Shown in pieces: positions 50,551 to 59,677 of a DNA stretch of 59,677 nt. The notes beneath the pieces were generated by a model, which was given only the letters and a program-made list of their open reading frames with translations, searched no databases and was not told where the DNA came from. This DNA is from an uncultured Oscillospiraceae bacterium (lineage in GTDB: Bacteria > Bacillota > Clostridia > Oscillospirales > Acutalibacteraceae). The number at the start of each line of letters is the position of its first letter. The stretch's first letter is position 1. The position numbers and the translations under genes are program-made. The stretch lies in assembly GCA_900547305.1 (NCBI GenBank), contig URGH01000004.1, forward strand, positions 1-59,677. The letters are read 5' to 3'.

Positions 50551-52077
50551 TTGAAAAAAACTATTTTTATTAAAAACGCCCTTATTTTAACCGTTTCCTC
50601 GCTTATATTGCGCTTTGTGGGAATAATTTTCAAGGTATGGCTGGCGCAGCTTATCGGCTCTGAGGGAATAGGGCTTTATCAGCTTATATTCAGCGTGTAT
50701 ATGCTCGCCGCCACCTTTGCCACAAGCGGTATAAGCACCGCCGTTACAAGGCTTGTCGCCGAGGAATTAGCCCTCGGCACAAAGCGGGGCACGCTTAAAA
50801 TACTTCGCCGCGCAATTGAAATTACCTTGCTTATTGCGGGGATAACGGTTGTAACGGTGTTTTTCGGGGCGGAATTTATAGCCGTTCGGTTTTTGAACGA
50901 TATACGCGCCGTGCCCGCGCTTAAAATACTGCCGCTTTCGCTCCCTTTTATGGGGCTTTCCTCCTGTCTGCGCGGGTATTTCATAGCCCGCCGCAAAATA
51001 ACGCCGAACGCCGTTTCGCAGCTGTTTGAGCAGGCGGTAAGAATAATACTTATAGTAGTGCTTGTGGGCAAATTCTGCACTAAGGGCTTAGGTGCTTGCG
51101 CCGCTGCCGTGATTTTGGGTGACAGCGCCGCCGAAATATTCTCGTTTTTAATGCTCTGGCTTATATGGCTGCGGGATACGAGAAAGCTTGATAACCTCAC
51201 CGGCAGGCCGCGCCCGCCGTTCGGCATAGTAAGGCGCATACTGCACATTTCTGTTCCCATAACCTCGGGCAGATATTTAAACACCGCGCTGCGCACGGGC
51301 GAGAATATTTTAGTGCCGAAAAACCTTGCAAAATATCCGTTCGGGGGTGAAAACGCCCTTTCTCAATTCGGTATGATAAAGGGCATGGCGCTGCCTATAC
51401 TTTTCTTCCCCTCCACCCTGTTAAACGCCGTTTCCACGCTCTTAATTCCTGAAATATCCGAGGCGGAAGCGCGTAATCACCATGGGCTTGTGCGCTCGGC
51501 AACCCGAAATATTTTAAAGCTGACAAGCGTTATCGCCTTTATTTTCGGCGCGATATTCTTTGTTGGGGGCAGAAAAATAGGTCTGCTTATATATAAAAGC
51601 CCCGAGGTGGGCGAGCTTTTGCGCTCTCTCTCGCCAATAGTGCCGCTGATGTATTTGGACAGCATTTCCGACGGCATTTTAAAGGGTCTTGACCAGCAAG
51701 CCTTCACATTCCGCACCGCTGTTTCCGATTCGGTGCTTAGAATTATTCTGATTCTTATATTACTGCCGATTTTCGGGCTCAGGGGATTTATCTGGATAAT
51801 GTATTTTTCAAACGTTTTAACCTGCTTTTTAAACGTCGGCAGATTGCTGCACGTAACAAAGGTTAAAATTCGCTTTATAAATGAGATTTTACTGCCGCTT
51901 ACCTCCGCCGCGGTAATTGCCATAGCTTGCGACAGATTACTTAGGCTTTGGGGCGGTATGGGTAATTTGGTTTACATAATACTTTTATGTGTAATTTCGC
52001 TGCCGCTGTACTTCGGGGCAATGCTAATGTTTAAGGTAGTAAAACCCGATGATCTTCGGTCTTTTCTCCGTAAATAA
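50551..52077 (+). CDS. SpoVB-like oligosaccharide/lipid II flippase
   Basis: About 508 residues with fourteen predicted helices, MVF/MATE superfamily. The segment GLYQLIFSVYMLAATFATSGISTAVTRLVAEE and GILKGLDQQAFTFR are typical of stage V sporulation protein B and relatives, which move lipid-linked wall precursors in sporulation. A TTG start at 50551 is preferred: GGAG sits 10 bases upstream, and the in-frame ATG upstream would overlap the divergent rarA start. Its 3' end overlaps the convergent QueG-like gene by 47 bases. Confidence 0.88.
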   Translation: MKKTIFIKNALILTVSSLILRFVGIIFKVWLAQLIGSEGIGLYQLIFSVYMLAATFATSGISTAVTRLVAEELALGTKRGTLKILRRAIEITLLIAGITVVTVFFGAEFIAVRFLNDIRAVPALKILPLSLPFMGLSSCLRGYFIARRKITPNAVSQLFEQAVRIILIVVLVGKFCTKGLGACAAAVILGDSAAEIFSFLMLWLIWLRDTRKLDNLTGRPRPPFGIVRRILHISVPITSGRYLNTALRTGENILVPKNLAKYPFGGENALSQFGMIKGMALPILFFPSTLLNAVSTLLIPEISEAEARNHHGLVRSATRNILKLTSVIAFIFGAIFFVGGRKIGLLIYKSPEVGELLRSLSPIVPLMYLDSISDGILKGLDQQAFTFRTAVSDSVLRIILILILLPIFGLRGFIWIMYFSNVLTCFLNVGRLLHVTKVKIRFINEILLPLTSAAVIAIACDRLLRLWGGMGNLVYIILLCVISLPLYFGAMLMFKVVKPDDLRSFLRK

Positions 52078-52837
52078 TTTCGTAGTTCCTTTTTATCACC
52101 TTTTCCCCTCGCCACTCGTAGGCTCTGCCCGAAATATCCTCGCCGTATTCGTAGCGGTCGCGGTAGCCCGCAATAAACTCGGGAATATAGGTGTTCGCCG
52201 CATTTTTATTAAGCGGGCACACCTCAGCGCAAATATCGCAGCCCCAAACGGTATTATACTTTTTGAGGGCTGCTTTTTCGGCAAAATTAAGCTCTTTTTT
52301 TTGCTGTGTGACAGCCGATAAGCATTTTTCCTCTAAATCCCCCCTTGGACAAGCCTTTTTGCAATTGCCGCACACAGGGCATTTTTTAAAGTGATTTTCG
52401 GCAGGAATTTCAAGGTCGGTTACAATTTCGCAAATAAAACACCAACTGCCGTAGGTTTTGTTTATTAAAAGCCCGTTTTCACCGTATACCCCAAGCCCCG
52501 CGGCAGCCGCGGCGGAAACCTCGGGTATGGGCGAATTATCGGCAAAACTTTCAAATTTATAATCGGGAAATTCCTTTTTTAAATCATCTGTTATGTTTGA
52601 AAGATATTTTTGCGTTATATCGTGGTAATCGGGCACCGAAGCATATCGGCAAATGTTTTCGGGGTGAGCGTCTCTCACCTTGTAGGGGAACAAAAGCAGA
52701 ATTATTGTTTTTGCATTTTCGGGCAGCCGCTGCCGCGCGCGGCAGGGCAAAAGGCGCTCCTTTACAAGGCTGTAATCGCAAAAGCCCGCGTCGCGTATTC
52801 CGTTTTTATTTATTATTTCAAGTATTTTTCGCTTCAT
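52031..52837 (-). CDS. QueG-like iron-sulfur protein (epoxyqueuosine reductase family)
   Basis: A 268-residue protein with the central QueG-like B12-binding-type domain and an eight-Cys ferredoxin region in two CxxCxxCxxxC sets (CPVCGNCKKACP and CDICAEVCP). It is about 100 residues shorter than E. coli QueG, missing the C-terminal HEAT-like part, as in many clostridial members. It may reduce epoxyqueuosine in tRNA or another substrate; the substitution is not resolvable here. It overlaps tadA as ATGA and converges on the SpoVB-like gene, sharing 47 coding bases. Confidence 0.8.
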   Translation of the reverse strand: MKRKILEIINKNGIRDAGFCDYSLVKERLLPCRARQRLPENAKTIILLLFPYKVRDAHPENICRYASVPDYHDITQKYLSNITDDLKKEFPDYKFESFADNSPIPEVSAAAAAGLGVYGENGLLINKTYGSWCFICEIVTDLEIPAENHFKKCPVCGNCKKACPRGDLEEKCLSAVTQQKKELNFAEKAALKKYNTVWGCDICAEVCPLNKNAANTYIPEFIAGYRDRYEYGEDISGRAYEWRGEKVIKRNYEIIYGEKTEDHRVLLP

Positions 52838-53274
52838 CTTAAATTACCGAAAAATTCCCGCAGGAGTGATAAGCATTCGTCCTCATATATTCCGCCGTAA
52901 ATTTCGGGCTTGTTATCAAGCGGTATATCGCTAAGCCTGACCACGCTGTCAATACAGCCGGCTTTAAGGTCATACGCCCCGAAAACGAGGGTGGAAATTC
53001 GCGCGTTTATAATAGCGCCCGCGCACATAGGGCATGGCTCTAGGGTAACGTACATTTCGCAGCCGTCAAGCCGCCAGGAGCCTAAATATTTGCAGGCGGC
53101 GTTTATCGCCTCGGTTTCGGCGTGGGATAGCGCGTTTTGCTTTTCTTCGCGCCTGTTTCTCCCCCTTGCTATTATCTTTCCGTTCTTAACAATAACCGCC
53201 CCCACCGGAACCTCTCCGCCGCGTGCGGCAGAGCGCGCCTCGGCAAGAGCGGCTTTCATAAACTCACTGTTCAT
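52834..53274 (-). CDS. tadA: tRNA adenosine(34) deaminase
   Basis: A 146-residue zinc deaminase that converts A34 of tRNA-Arg to inosine. Active-site motifs HAETEAI and PCPMCAGAI carry the zinc His and two Cys and the catalytic Glu. Coupled by ATGA to the QueG-like gene, so two tRNA-modification-type genes sit together. Confidence 0.95.
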   Translation of the reverse strand: MNSEFMKAALAEARSAARGGEVPVGAVIVKNGKIIARGRNRREEKQNALSHAETEAINAACKYLGSWRLDGCEMYVTLEPCPMCAGAIINARISTLVFGAYDLKAGCIDSVVRLSDIPLDNKPEIYGGIYEDECLSLLREFFGNLR

Positions 53275-53277
53275 TTT

Positions 53278-53934
53278 TTAGCCCTGAAATGTTCCCGAAA
53301 AATAAGGCATATTGTTATGCGGGTCAAACTCGGGCTTGCGGTTTCTTATAATAAAGAGGATAATCGGCACCGAAATTGTGAAGATTATCGACAGCACAAT
53401 ATAGAGCGTAGCGTTAGATTTATCAAAAGCGGAATAAATGCGCCACAAAGCAATAAAGAAAACGACCGTATAAGCAATTGCCACCGCCATAAGCGCGAAG
53501 TAAAGAATTATTACCGGAATAAGCGACATAAACTGCTCGGGTGCCATTTCAGCCGAGGTATTTACCGCATCAAATGCATAGCCCGTAATTTTGCTTATAG
53601 AAATTACCGTAAATATTGTAAGCGCTACCGATTCTATAAGCACTATTCCCTCTAAGACGGGAAGAATTATGCCGAAACGGGCGGATTTATTTCCGTTTTT
53701 ATTTTTGTATTTTTCGGCAAGCGTGCCGAATACCCAACTGTCCGCCACGGGAATAAAGGCAAGCCACGGGTTTTTGATTTGCGCGCTTTTTGCCATTTTA
53801 TAAACGCTTATGCTTTCTAACAGATAAATTGCTATTCCGATAACCGCGGAAACCGCAATAGCGCCTATAAAAACAGTTATAAAGAATGATACGGCTTCCT
53901 CCGGTAAACCCAATTCCGCTAAATAACCAAACAT
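53278..53934 (-). CDS. Multi-helix membrane protein, function unknown
   Basis: A 218-residue protein with about five membrane helices and the segment NPWLAFIPVADSWVFGTLAEKY, which recalls a family of small Firmicutes membrane proteins (DUF5684-like) without known function. AAAGGAG precedes the start. It is in the run CPBP protease, this gene, tadA, QueG-like, with gaps of only 3-15 bases. Confidence 0.75.
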   Translation of the reverse strand: MFGYLAELGLPEEAVSFFITVFIGAIAVSAVIGIAIYLLESISVYKMAKSAQIKNPWLAFIPVADSWVFGTLAEKYKNKNGNKSARFGIILPVLEGIVLIESVALTIFTVISISKITGYAFDAVNTSAEMAPEQFMSLIPVIILYFALMAVAIAYTVVFFIALWRIYSAFDKSNATLYIVLSIIFTISVPIILFIIRNRKPEFDPHNNMPYFSGTFQG

Positions 53935-53949
53935 ATTTACAAACTCCTT

Positions 53950-55032
53950 TTAAAAATATACAAGAGATTCGGCAATACATATAACAATGAATATTATAAT
54001 AACCGGGCTTGTAAAAAACCATTTAAAGCGCTGCTTGAGCTCGCTTTTGCAGCTGCATTTTTCAAATTTAAACATTTCATTTGAATTTTCGCTTAAAGCA
54101 AGCGCCAGAATACCCAATGTCAGGCAAATAAACAGGAATACCGAATATATAATATTCTGCGCCGTTTGCGGAATACTGCTCGGCATAAAATCAAAAATTA
54201 CGGACACAAAATTATTTGTAGCATGCACCGCCATTGCCAAAAGCAGCGAATTTGTTTTTACCACTATAAAGCCTAAGGCAATCCCAACCAAAAAGGCAAA
54301 GGGCATTTGCTCAAAGTTGCCGTGCATAAACCCGAAAAGAATTGATGATACAAGCACCGCAAAGCCGTCGCCGTATTTACGTAGCAACCCTAAAACAAGC
54401 CCGCGGAACGCGAATTCCTCCACCAGTGCCGGTACAACGACAGTAGCAAAAAGGCAGAGCAAAAATCCGAAAAAGCCTTTCGGAGTTTCACCGAAATCCA
54501 CGTTATACTCAATTCCGAAAAATTGGAAAAACTGACTTGCCATGGAGGTTGCAATATTCGCAAATGCGCAAAACGCAACGCCTATAAAATACATTGCCGC
54601 CCTGTTTCCCCGCCGCGGCTTTTCAAGCGGCACCAAATCGCTTATTCGCATTCCGTTTGCGCGGAACATTATAATAAACGGAACGGTGAACATTAAAATT
54701 GATAAGCATACCTGCAAAACCTGCATTATCGCGGGGTTTTGCACAATTTCCATTGCCTTTTCGGAAGTAAAGCCCAGCTTACCCATTATAAAAAGGTAAA
54801 CAATACTCCATACAGAGCTTACCACAAGCGTAATTATAAGTGAAAGACCGATTGCCTGCGCCCTTTTCCTTATTCCGTTTCTTTCCTCATAGGTTTTAGG
54901 CGTAAAGCCGTAGGGAATAAACGTTACATAGCTGTGTGGTATTGCGCTCACCCCCGGCTGCTCAAAAGTCGGGGGATTGGTATTTGCCGCGTCCGTTTTC
55001 TGCTCCTCAAACTGCGGATTATAATCATCCAT
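53950..55032 (-). CDS. CPBP-family intramembrane metalloprotease
   Basis: A 360-residue protein with about eight helices. The CPBP (CAAX/Abi) motifs are in order: VEEFAFRG (the EExxxR type), FGFMHGN (FxxxH) and MAVHATNNF (HxxxN). The first ~50 residues are a proline-rich soluble tail. The role is unknown; members include CAAX-type proteases and bacteriocin self-immunity proteins. Confidence 0.87.
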   Translation of the reverse strand: MDDYNPQFEEQKTDAANTNPPTFEQPGVSAIPHSYVTFIPYGFTPKTYEERNGIRKRAQAIGLSLIITLVVSSVWSIVYLFIMGKLGFTSEKAMEIVQNPAIMQVLQVCLSILMFTVPFIIMFRANGMRISDLVPLEKPRRGNRAAMYFIGVAFCAFANIATSMASQFFQFFGIEYNVDFGETPKGFFGFLLCLFATVVVPALVEEFAFRGLVLGLLRKYGDGFAVLVSSILFGFMHGNFEQMPFAFLVGIALGFIVVKTNSLLLAMAVHATNNFVSVIFDFMPSSIPQTAQNIIYSVFLFICLTLGILALALSENSNEMFKFEKCSCKSELKQRFKWFFTSPVIIIFIVICIAESLVYF

Positions 55033-55069
55033 AGTTTTATACCTGCCTTTTTACTCGGAATATTCTCCT

Positions 55070-57625
55070 CTATTCCTCTGCGCCGGTGCTTTCTTCCTCG
55101 GTTTCCGGCTCGTCGGGCTCTGCCGCGCCCGCGTCAGCCTCGGGTGTTTCGGGCAGATCGGTCGGTTCTTCGTCGCTGTGCTCTGTCACCGCTACCGAGA
55201 GTATCTTTTCACCCTCGCCCACCTTCATTACGCGCACACCCTTTGCGGGGCGGGCAAAGGTGGAAATATCGCCCGAGAATATTCTTATTATTATACCGTT
55301 TGAGGCTATCATTATAATATCCTCTTCGCCCGTTACCGAAAGCGACGCCGCAACATCGCCGTATTTTTCAACGCGGTAGTTGGTAAGACCCTTACCGCCG
55401 CGCGATTGCAGGCGGTAGTCGCTTATCGGGCTTATTCTGCCGTAGCCTGTTTCGGTAATGGTTAAAAGCTTGGTGTCGTCACTCGTAATTTCCATTGAAA
55501 CCACATAGTCCTCGGGCTTCATTGTAATCGCCTTAACACCGCGCGCACCTCTGCCCATGGCGCGAACCTGATTTTCGTTAAACTGAATTGCCATACCCTT
55601 TTTGGTGGCTATAAACAGGTTGTTTTCCCCGTTTGTCATTTTAACAAAGGTCAGCTCGTCGTCATCATCTATTGAAATTGCAATAATACCGCTCTTTCTT
55701 GTGTTCCTGAACTCCGAAAGCTTGGTACGCTTTATAATACCCTTCTTTGTTACCATGGTTATAAAGTGCTCCTCGTCAAGCTCGGAAGCGGGCAGAATTA
55801 TCGTAATTTTCTCGTTCGGCATAAGGGGCAGAATGTTTATAATATTCATTCCCTTTGAGGTGCGGCTGCCCTCGGGTATTTCGTATGCCTTTATGCGGTA
55901 CATTCTGCCGAGATTTGAGAACAGCATAATGTAATCGTGCGATGAGCATACGAACATATTTTCAACCGTATCGTCGTCGCGCGTGGTCATACCCGTAATT
56001 CCTCTGCCGCCGCGGTGCTGAACGTTATAGGTATCGGCAGGCAGGCGCTTAATAAAGCCGTTTTCGGTTTTGGTAAGCACGCACTGCTCCTCGGGAATAA
56101 GGTCCTCAATATCAACATCGCCCACAACGTCGGTAATTTCGGTGCGGCGGTCATCCGAGAATTTATCACGAAGATTCAAAGCCTCGGTCTTTACAATATC
56201 AAGTATACGCTCATGACTCGCCAAAATTGCCTCGCACTCTTTTATAAAGTCCAGCTTTTCCTGCAATTCGTCAAGAATTTTCTGTTTTTCAAGACCCGAT
56301 AGCTTACCTAACTGCATCTGAACGATTGCAGTGGTCTGAATATCGTCAAGCCCGAAGCGGTCGGATAACGCCTGCTTACTTTCGGGTATAGTCTTGCTTG
56401 AGCGGATTATCGCTATAACCTCGTCAATAAAATCAAGCGCTACCTTTAAGCCCTCTAAAATGTGGGCGCGCTCCTCTGCCTTGCGCTTGTCATAAGCGGT
56501 GCGGCGGCGGATAATATCGCACTGGAAGTCTATGCAGTTCTGCAGCATATCCTTAAGTGTTAAAATCTGCGGCTTGCCGTTTACAATTGCAAGTAAAATA
56601 GCGCCTATTGTGGTTTGTAAAGCGGTGTTTTTGTAAAGCTTGTTAAGTATAACCTGCGGGTTAGCGTCTTTCTTTAAATCGACGATTATTCTTATACCGC
56701 CGTCGCGCTTTGAGGAATAGTCAACAACATCTTCTATCCCCTCAATTTTCTTGTCCGCCGCCTGGTCATAAATTGCCTTAACAAGGTCTTTTTTGCGCAC
56801 CTTGTAGGGTATTTCGGTAATAACTATGCGGTACTTGCCGTTTTTGGTCTCTTCAATTTCGGCTTTGCCGCGCAGGGTTATTTTGCCCCTGCCCGTAGCG
56901 TAAGCCGCGCGAATACCGCTGCGACCCATTATTATGCCGCCCGTTGGGAAATCGGGTCCCTTTATATACCGGCAAATTTCCTGTAAATCCGCCTCGGGGT
57001 TATCAATAAGGGCGCACATACCGTCAATTACTTCGCCTAAGTTATGCGGCGGAATTTCGGTAGCCATACCTACGGCTATACCGGAAGAACCGTTTACTAA
57101 AAGCTGCGGAAATCTGACGGGCAGAACCTCGGGCTCGTTTAAGCGGTTATCGTAGTTCGGCTGAAAATCTACCGTTTCCTTGTTAATATCGTCGAGCATA
57201 TGAAGCGATAATCTGTTCATTCTCGATTCGGTATAACGGTAGGCAGCCGCGGGGTAACCGTCTATGTTACCGAAGTTTCCGTGACCGTCAATTAAAGGAT
57301 AACGGAGGGAGAAATCCTGCGCCATACGCACCATTGCGTCATAAACGCTGGCGTCGCCGTGCGGATGGTAACGGCCGAGCACCGAACCTACGGTATCGGC
57401 GCATTTACGGTATGCCTTATCGGGCGTTAAGCCGTTTTCAAACATTGTGTAAAGTATTCTTCTGTGAACGGGCTTTAAGCCGTCGCGCACATCGGGTATA
57501 GCGCGCCCCACCAGTACCGACATTGAGTACTGGAGCATACTGCCCTTAATTTCGTCTACAATTTCAACCGGAACGATTTTTGTTTCTTCATTACTCGGCC
57601 AGTAAACATTTTCTTGCTTTGCCAT
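55070..57625 (-). CDS. gyrA: DNA gyrase subunit A
   Basis: An 851-residue type II topoisomerase subunit. The catalytic Tyr is Y131 (RYTESR). The quinolone region is HPHGDASVYD with Ala at 92, where E. coli has Ser83, and Asp at 96, where it has Asp87. The C-terminal domain has the GyrA box QSRGGKG and ends in an acidic tail of about 40 residues. It follows gyrB by 13 bases. Confidence 0.97.
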   Translation of the reverse strand: MAKQENVYWPSNEETKIVPVEIVDEIKGSMLQYSMSVLVGRAIPDVRDGLKPVHRRILYTMFENGLTPDKAYRKCADTVGSVLGRYHPHGDASVYDAMVRMAQDFSLRYPLIDGHGNFGNIDGYPAAAYRYTESRMNRLSLHMLDDINKETVDFQPNYDNRLNEPEVLPVRFPQLLVNGSSGIAVGMATEIPPHNLGEVIDGMCALIDNPEADLQEICRYIKGPDFPTGGIIMGRSGIRAAYATGRGKITLRGKAEIEETKNGKYRIVITEIPYKVRKKDLVKAIYDQAADKKIEGIEDVVDYSSKRDGGIRIIVDLKKDANPQVILNKLYKNTALQTTIGAILLAIVNGKPQILTLKDMLQNCIDFQCDIIRRRTAYDKRKAEERAHILEGLKVALDFIDEVIAIIRSSKTIPESKQALSDRFGLDDIQTTAIVQMQLGKLSGLEKQKILDELQEKLDFIKECEAILASHERILDIVKTEALNLRDKFSDDRRTEITDVVGDVDIEDLIPEEQCVLTKTENGFIKRLPADTYNVQHRGGRGITGMTTRDDDTVENMFVCSSHDYIMLFSNLGRMYRIKAYEIPEGSRTSKGMNIINILPLMPNEKITIILPASELDEEHFITMVTKKGIIKRTKLSEFRNTRKSGIIAISIDDDDELTFVKMTNGENNLFIATKKGMAIQFNENQVRAMGRGARGVKAITMKPEDYVVSMEITSDDTKLLTITETGYGRISPISDYRLQSRGGKGLTNYRVEKYGDVAASLSVTGEEDIIMIASNGIIIRIFSGDISTFARPAKGVRVMKVGEGEKILSVAVTEHSDEEPTDLPETPEADAGAAEPDEPETEEESTGAEE

Positions 57626-57638
57626 TTCTTCTCACCCC

Positions 57639-59582
57639 TTAAATATCCAAGTCTGTCGCGAATACCGCGTTTTCTTCAATGAATTTTCTTCTCGGCTCTA
57701 CTTCCTCGCCCATAAGCATTGTAAAGGTTTGGTCGGCAATTTCCGCGTCTTCCATATTTACCCTCAGCATTGTTCTGTGCTCGGGGTCAAGCGTGGTTTC
57801 CCACAGCTGCTCGGGGTTCATCTCACCGAGACCCTTATACCGCTGAACGTCGGGGTCGCCGCCGAGTTCTGCTACATATCTGTCCTTTTCCTCGTCCGTA
57901 AACGCGTCAAAATATCTTTTTCCCTTTGCAACGCGGTAAAGCGGCGGCTGGGCTAAATATATATGCCCCGTTTCAATAAGCTGCGGCATATAACGGAAGA
58001 AGAATGTAAGTAACAGCGTTCTGATGTGCGAGCCGTCAACATCGGCATCCGCCATAATAACAATTTTATCATAGCGCAGCTTATTTATATCAAAGTTTTC
58101 GGCAATTCCCGTGCCCAAAGCCACTATTACCGGGGTCAGCTTATCGTTGCCGTAAACCTTATCCACTCTTGCCTTTTCAACGTTGAGCATTTTACCCCAA
58201 AGCGGAAGTATTGCCTGGTAGGTGCTGTTTCTGCCCTCTACCGCCGAGCCGCCTGCCGAATCTCCCTCTACTATGAATATTTCAGTCTTAGTCGGGTCGT
58301 TTGAAATACAATCGGTCAGCTTTTCGGGCATTCTGGTTTTTCCGCCTATGCCCGATTTATTTCTTTGCAGCTCGCGTGCCTTTTGTGCCGCCTCGCGCGC
58401 GTTGGAGGAAGCTATTGATTTATCAAGAATTATCTTAGCCTCTGCTGGGTGGTCTTCAAGATAATTCATCATCTTTTCGGCAACTATGTTGTTTACAAGC
58501 GTGCCTATTGCGGTGTTGCCTAATTTCGCCTTGGTCTGCGATTCAAACTGCGCGTCGGTAAGCTTAACGCTTACAACCGCCACAAGACCCTCGTTAATAT
58601 CCTCGCTCTTTAAATTGGCGTCGCTGTCCTTCAAAAACTTAAAGGTGCGGGCATATTTGTTTATCACTCTTGCAAGGCTGGTTTTAAAGGCGCTTTCATG
58701 CGTACCGCCGTCCACCGTGTGAATGGTGTTCGCAAAGGACATTATTTTGGTATCATACCCCGTGCTCCACAAAAGCGCAATTTCCGCCATAGAGTCGCCC
58801 GATGAGCCGCTTAAATAAATAACGTCCTGATTAAGTCTGTCCTTCTTGCTCTTTTCAAGCAAAAATTCAACGTATGATTTTATACCGCCCTCAAAGTGCA
58901 GGTCTTCTTCGCGGTGGGGAATATCCGCGTCTGTCCGCTCATCCTTTAAAACAATGCGTATGCCCGCGTTTAAGAAAGCCTGCTCGCGCAGTCTCTGCAA
59001 AAGGGTATCAAAATCATAGCGTGTAGTATCTGTAAATATTGTCGGGTCAGGCTTAAAGGTAACCTTTGTGCCTGTTTTATCGGTATCGCCTATTATTTTA
59101 AGGTCGGTTTTTATGTTGCCGCACTCATATCTCTGCAAATAGATATGCTTGCCGTCGCAAATTTCAACCTCCAGCCAAGAAGACAGCGCGTTTACAACCG
59201 ACGCGCCCACGCCATGCAGACCGCCCGAAACCTTATAGCCGCTGCCGCCGAATTTACCGCCCGCGTGCAAAATTGTGAAAACGACGCTGACTGTCGGTAT
59301 TCCCTTTTGCGGATGAATACCAACGGGTATGCCGCGCCCATTATCGGTAACGCGAATTATACCGTCATCCAGTATTTCCACCAAAATCTTATCGCAGTAG
59401 CCCGCAAGCGCCTCATCTATCGAGTTATCCACAATTTCATAGACCAAGTGGTGCAAACCGCGCTCGCCCGTAGAGCCTATATACATACCGGGGCGCTTTC
59501 GCACCGCCTCAAGCCCTTCAAGCACCTGTATGGAATTTTCGTCGTAATTTTCCGTTACAGGGGTAGTAATGTCATTACTCAT
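57639..59582 (-). CDS. gyrB: DNA gyrase subunit B
   Basis: A 647-residue ATPase subunit. The GHKL ATP site is in EIVDNSIDEALAG and DNGRGIPVG; the TOPRIM motifs are EGDSAGGSA and DADVDGSHIRTL. The start at 59582 (MSNDITTP) has AAGGA upstream; the frame opens with a TTG two codons earlier. gyrB-gyrA in this order usually lies close to the origin with recF upstream, which would be just outside the window. Confidence 0.97.
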   Translation of the reverse strand: MSNDITTPVTENYDENSIQVLEGLEAVRKRPGMYIGSTGERGLHHLVYEIVDNSIDEALAGYCDKILVEILDDGIIRVTDNGRGIPVGIHPQKGIPTVSVVFTILHAGGKFGGSGYKVSGGLHGVGASVVNALSSWLEVEICDGKHIYLQRYECGNIKTDLKIIGDTDKTGTKVTFKPDPTIFTDTTRYDFDTLLQRLREQAFLNAGIRIVLKDERTDADIPHREEDLHFEGGIKSYVEFLLEKSKKDRLNQDVIYLSGSSGDSMAEIALLWSTGYDTKIMSFANTIHTVDGGTHESAFKTSLARVINKYARTFKFLKDSDANLKSEDINEGLVAVVSVKLTDAQFESQTKAKLGNTAIGTLVNNIVAEKMMNYLEDHPAEAKIILDKSIASSNAREAAQKARELQRNKSGIGGKTRMPEKLTDCISNDPTKTEIFIVEGDSAGGSAVEGRNSTYQAILPLWGKMLNVEKARVDKVYGNDKLTPVIVALGTGIAENFDINKLRYDKIVIMADADVDGSHIRTLLLTFFFRYMPQLIETGHIYLAQPPLYRVAKGKRYFDAFTDEEKDRYVAELGGDPDVQRYKGLGEMNPEQLWETTLDPEHRTMLRVNMEDAEIADQTFTMLMGEEVEPRRKFIEENAVFATDLDI

Positions 59583-59677
59583 TTTCAAAAAACATTCCTT
59601 TCAATTAGGCTGACGAGAGTCAAACTCATCACGCCTACAAACAATAATTTTTTGCCTTTTCTTGCCTCATCACTTGT

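Noticed and set aside
58180..58200. PLWGK in GyrB where many proteins have PLRGK
   Set aside because: The surrounding TOPRIM region is intact and I recall Trp here in other clostridial GyrB proteins, so it is probably not a defect.

Overview
The window looks like a chromosomal segment from a spore-forming, anaerobic Clostridia (Oscillospiraceae/Ruminococcaceae-like gut Firmicute). The signs are an oxygen-independent class III ribonucleotide reductase (nrdD-nrdG), spoVAE and a SpoVB-like flippase, FeoAB iron uptake, a T-box leader, AsnA-type asparagine synthetase, strong AGGAGG ribosome sites and sigma-A promoters with 17-base spacers. Two perfect parS sites, parAB (soj/spo0J) and gyrB-gyrA at the right end place it near the replication origin. 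No rRNA or tRNA gene, CRISPR array or transposase gene was seen.

Layout. 1-3.5 kb: a FeoA-FeoB fusion with its small Cys-rich partner; the first ~750 bases differ in codon use from the rest. 3.5-7.7 kb: a GNAT-methyltransferase fusion, an unknown gene and an ABC exporter pair. 7.7-15.2 kb: rpoB-rpoC on the minus strand, without the usual ribosomal-protein neighbours. 15.4-18.8 kb: nrdD, nrdG, dut. 18.9-20.8 kb: a PadR / DUF1700 / DUF4097 operon. 21-29 kb: murI, ywiB, argS, pncB, a lipoprotein, lon, ysxC. 29-33.6 kb: an Asn-specific T-box controlling asnS-asnA, then a membrane nucleotide-sugar dehydratase/epimerase. 33.8-34.7 kb: a small toxin/immunity-like pair.

35.5-40.9 kb is the most distinctive part: an AT-rich accessory locus. 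It has a secreted cohesin-like protein, a 37-residue Cys-containing peptide with a GTG start (positions 37581-37694), a terminator, an HprK-like kinase, a radical-SAM/SPASM enzyme, two tandem PqqD-like proteins and an S24/S26 peptidase-like protein. This reads as an uncharacterised RiPP (ribosomally made, modified peptide) pathway.

41-59.6 kb: two drug/metabolite transporters, a DUF2726 gene and an XRE-regulator cassette, each of the latter two bracketed by inverted repeats; parAB with parS sites, spoVAE, two PH-domain membrane proteins, rarA, a SpoVB-like flippase, a QueG-like protein, tadA, a membrane protein, a CPBP protease, gyrA and gyrB.

The intergenic spaces carry at least three families of small transposase-less inverted-repeat elements. 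One copy has a clear 8-base target duplication after feoB and another sits between two copies of a duplicated terminator. Several abut stop codons, and two families bracket cargo genes.
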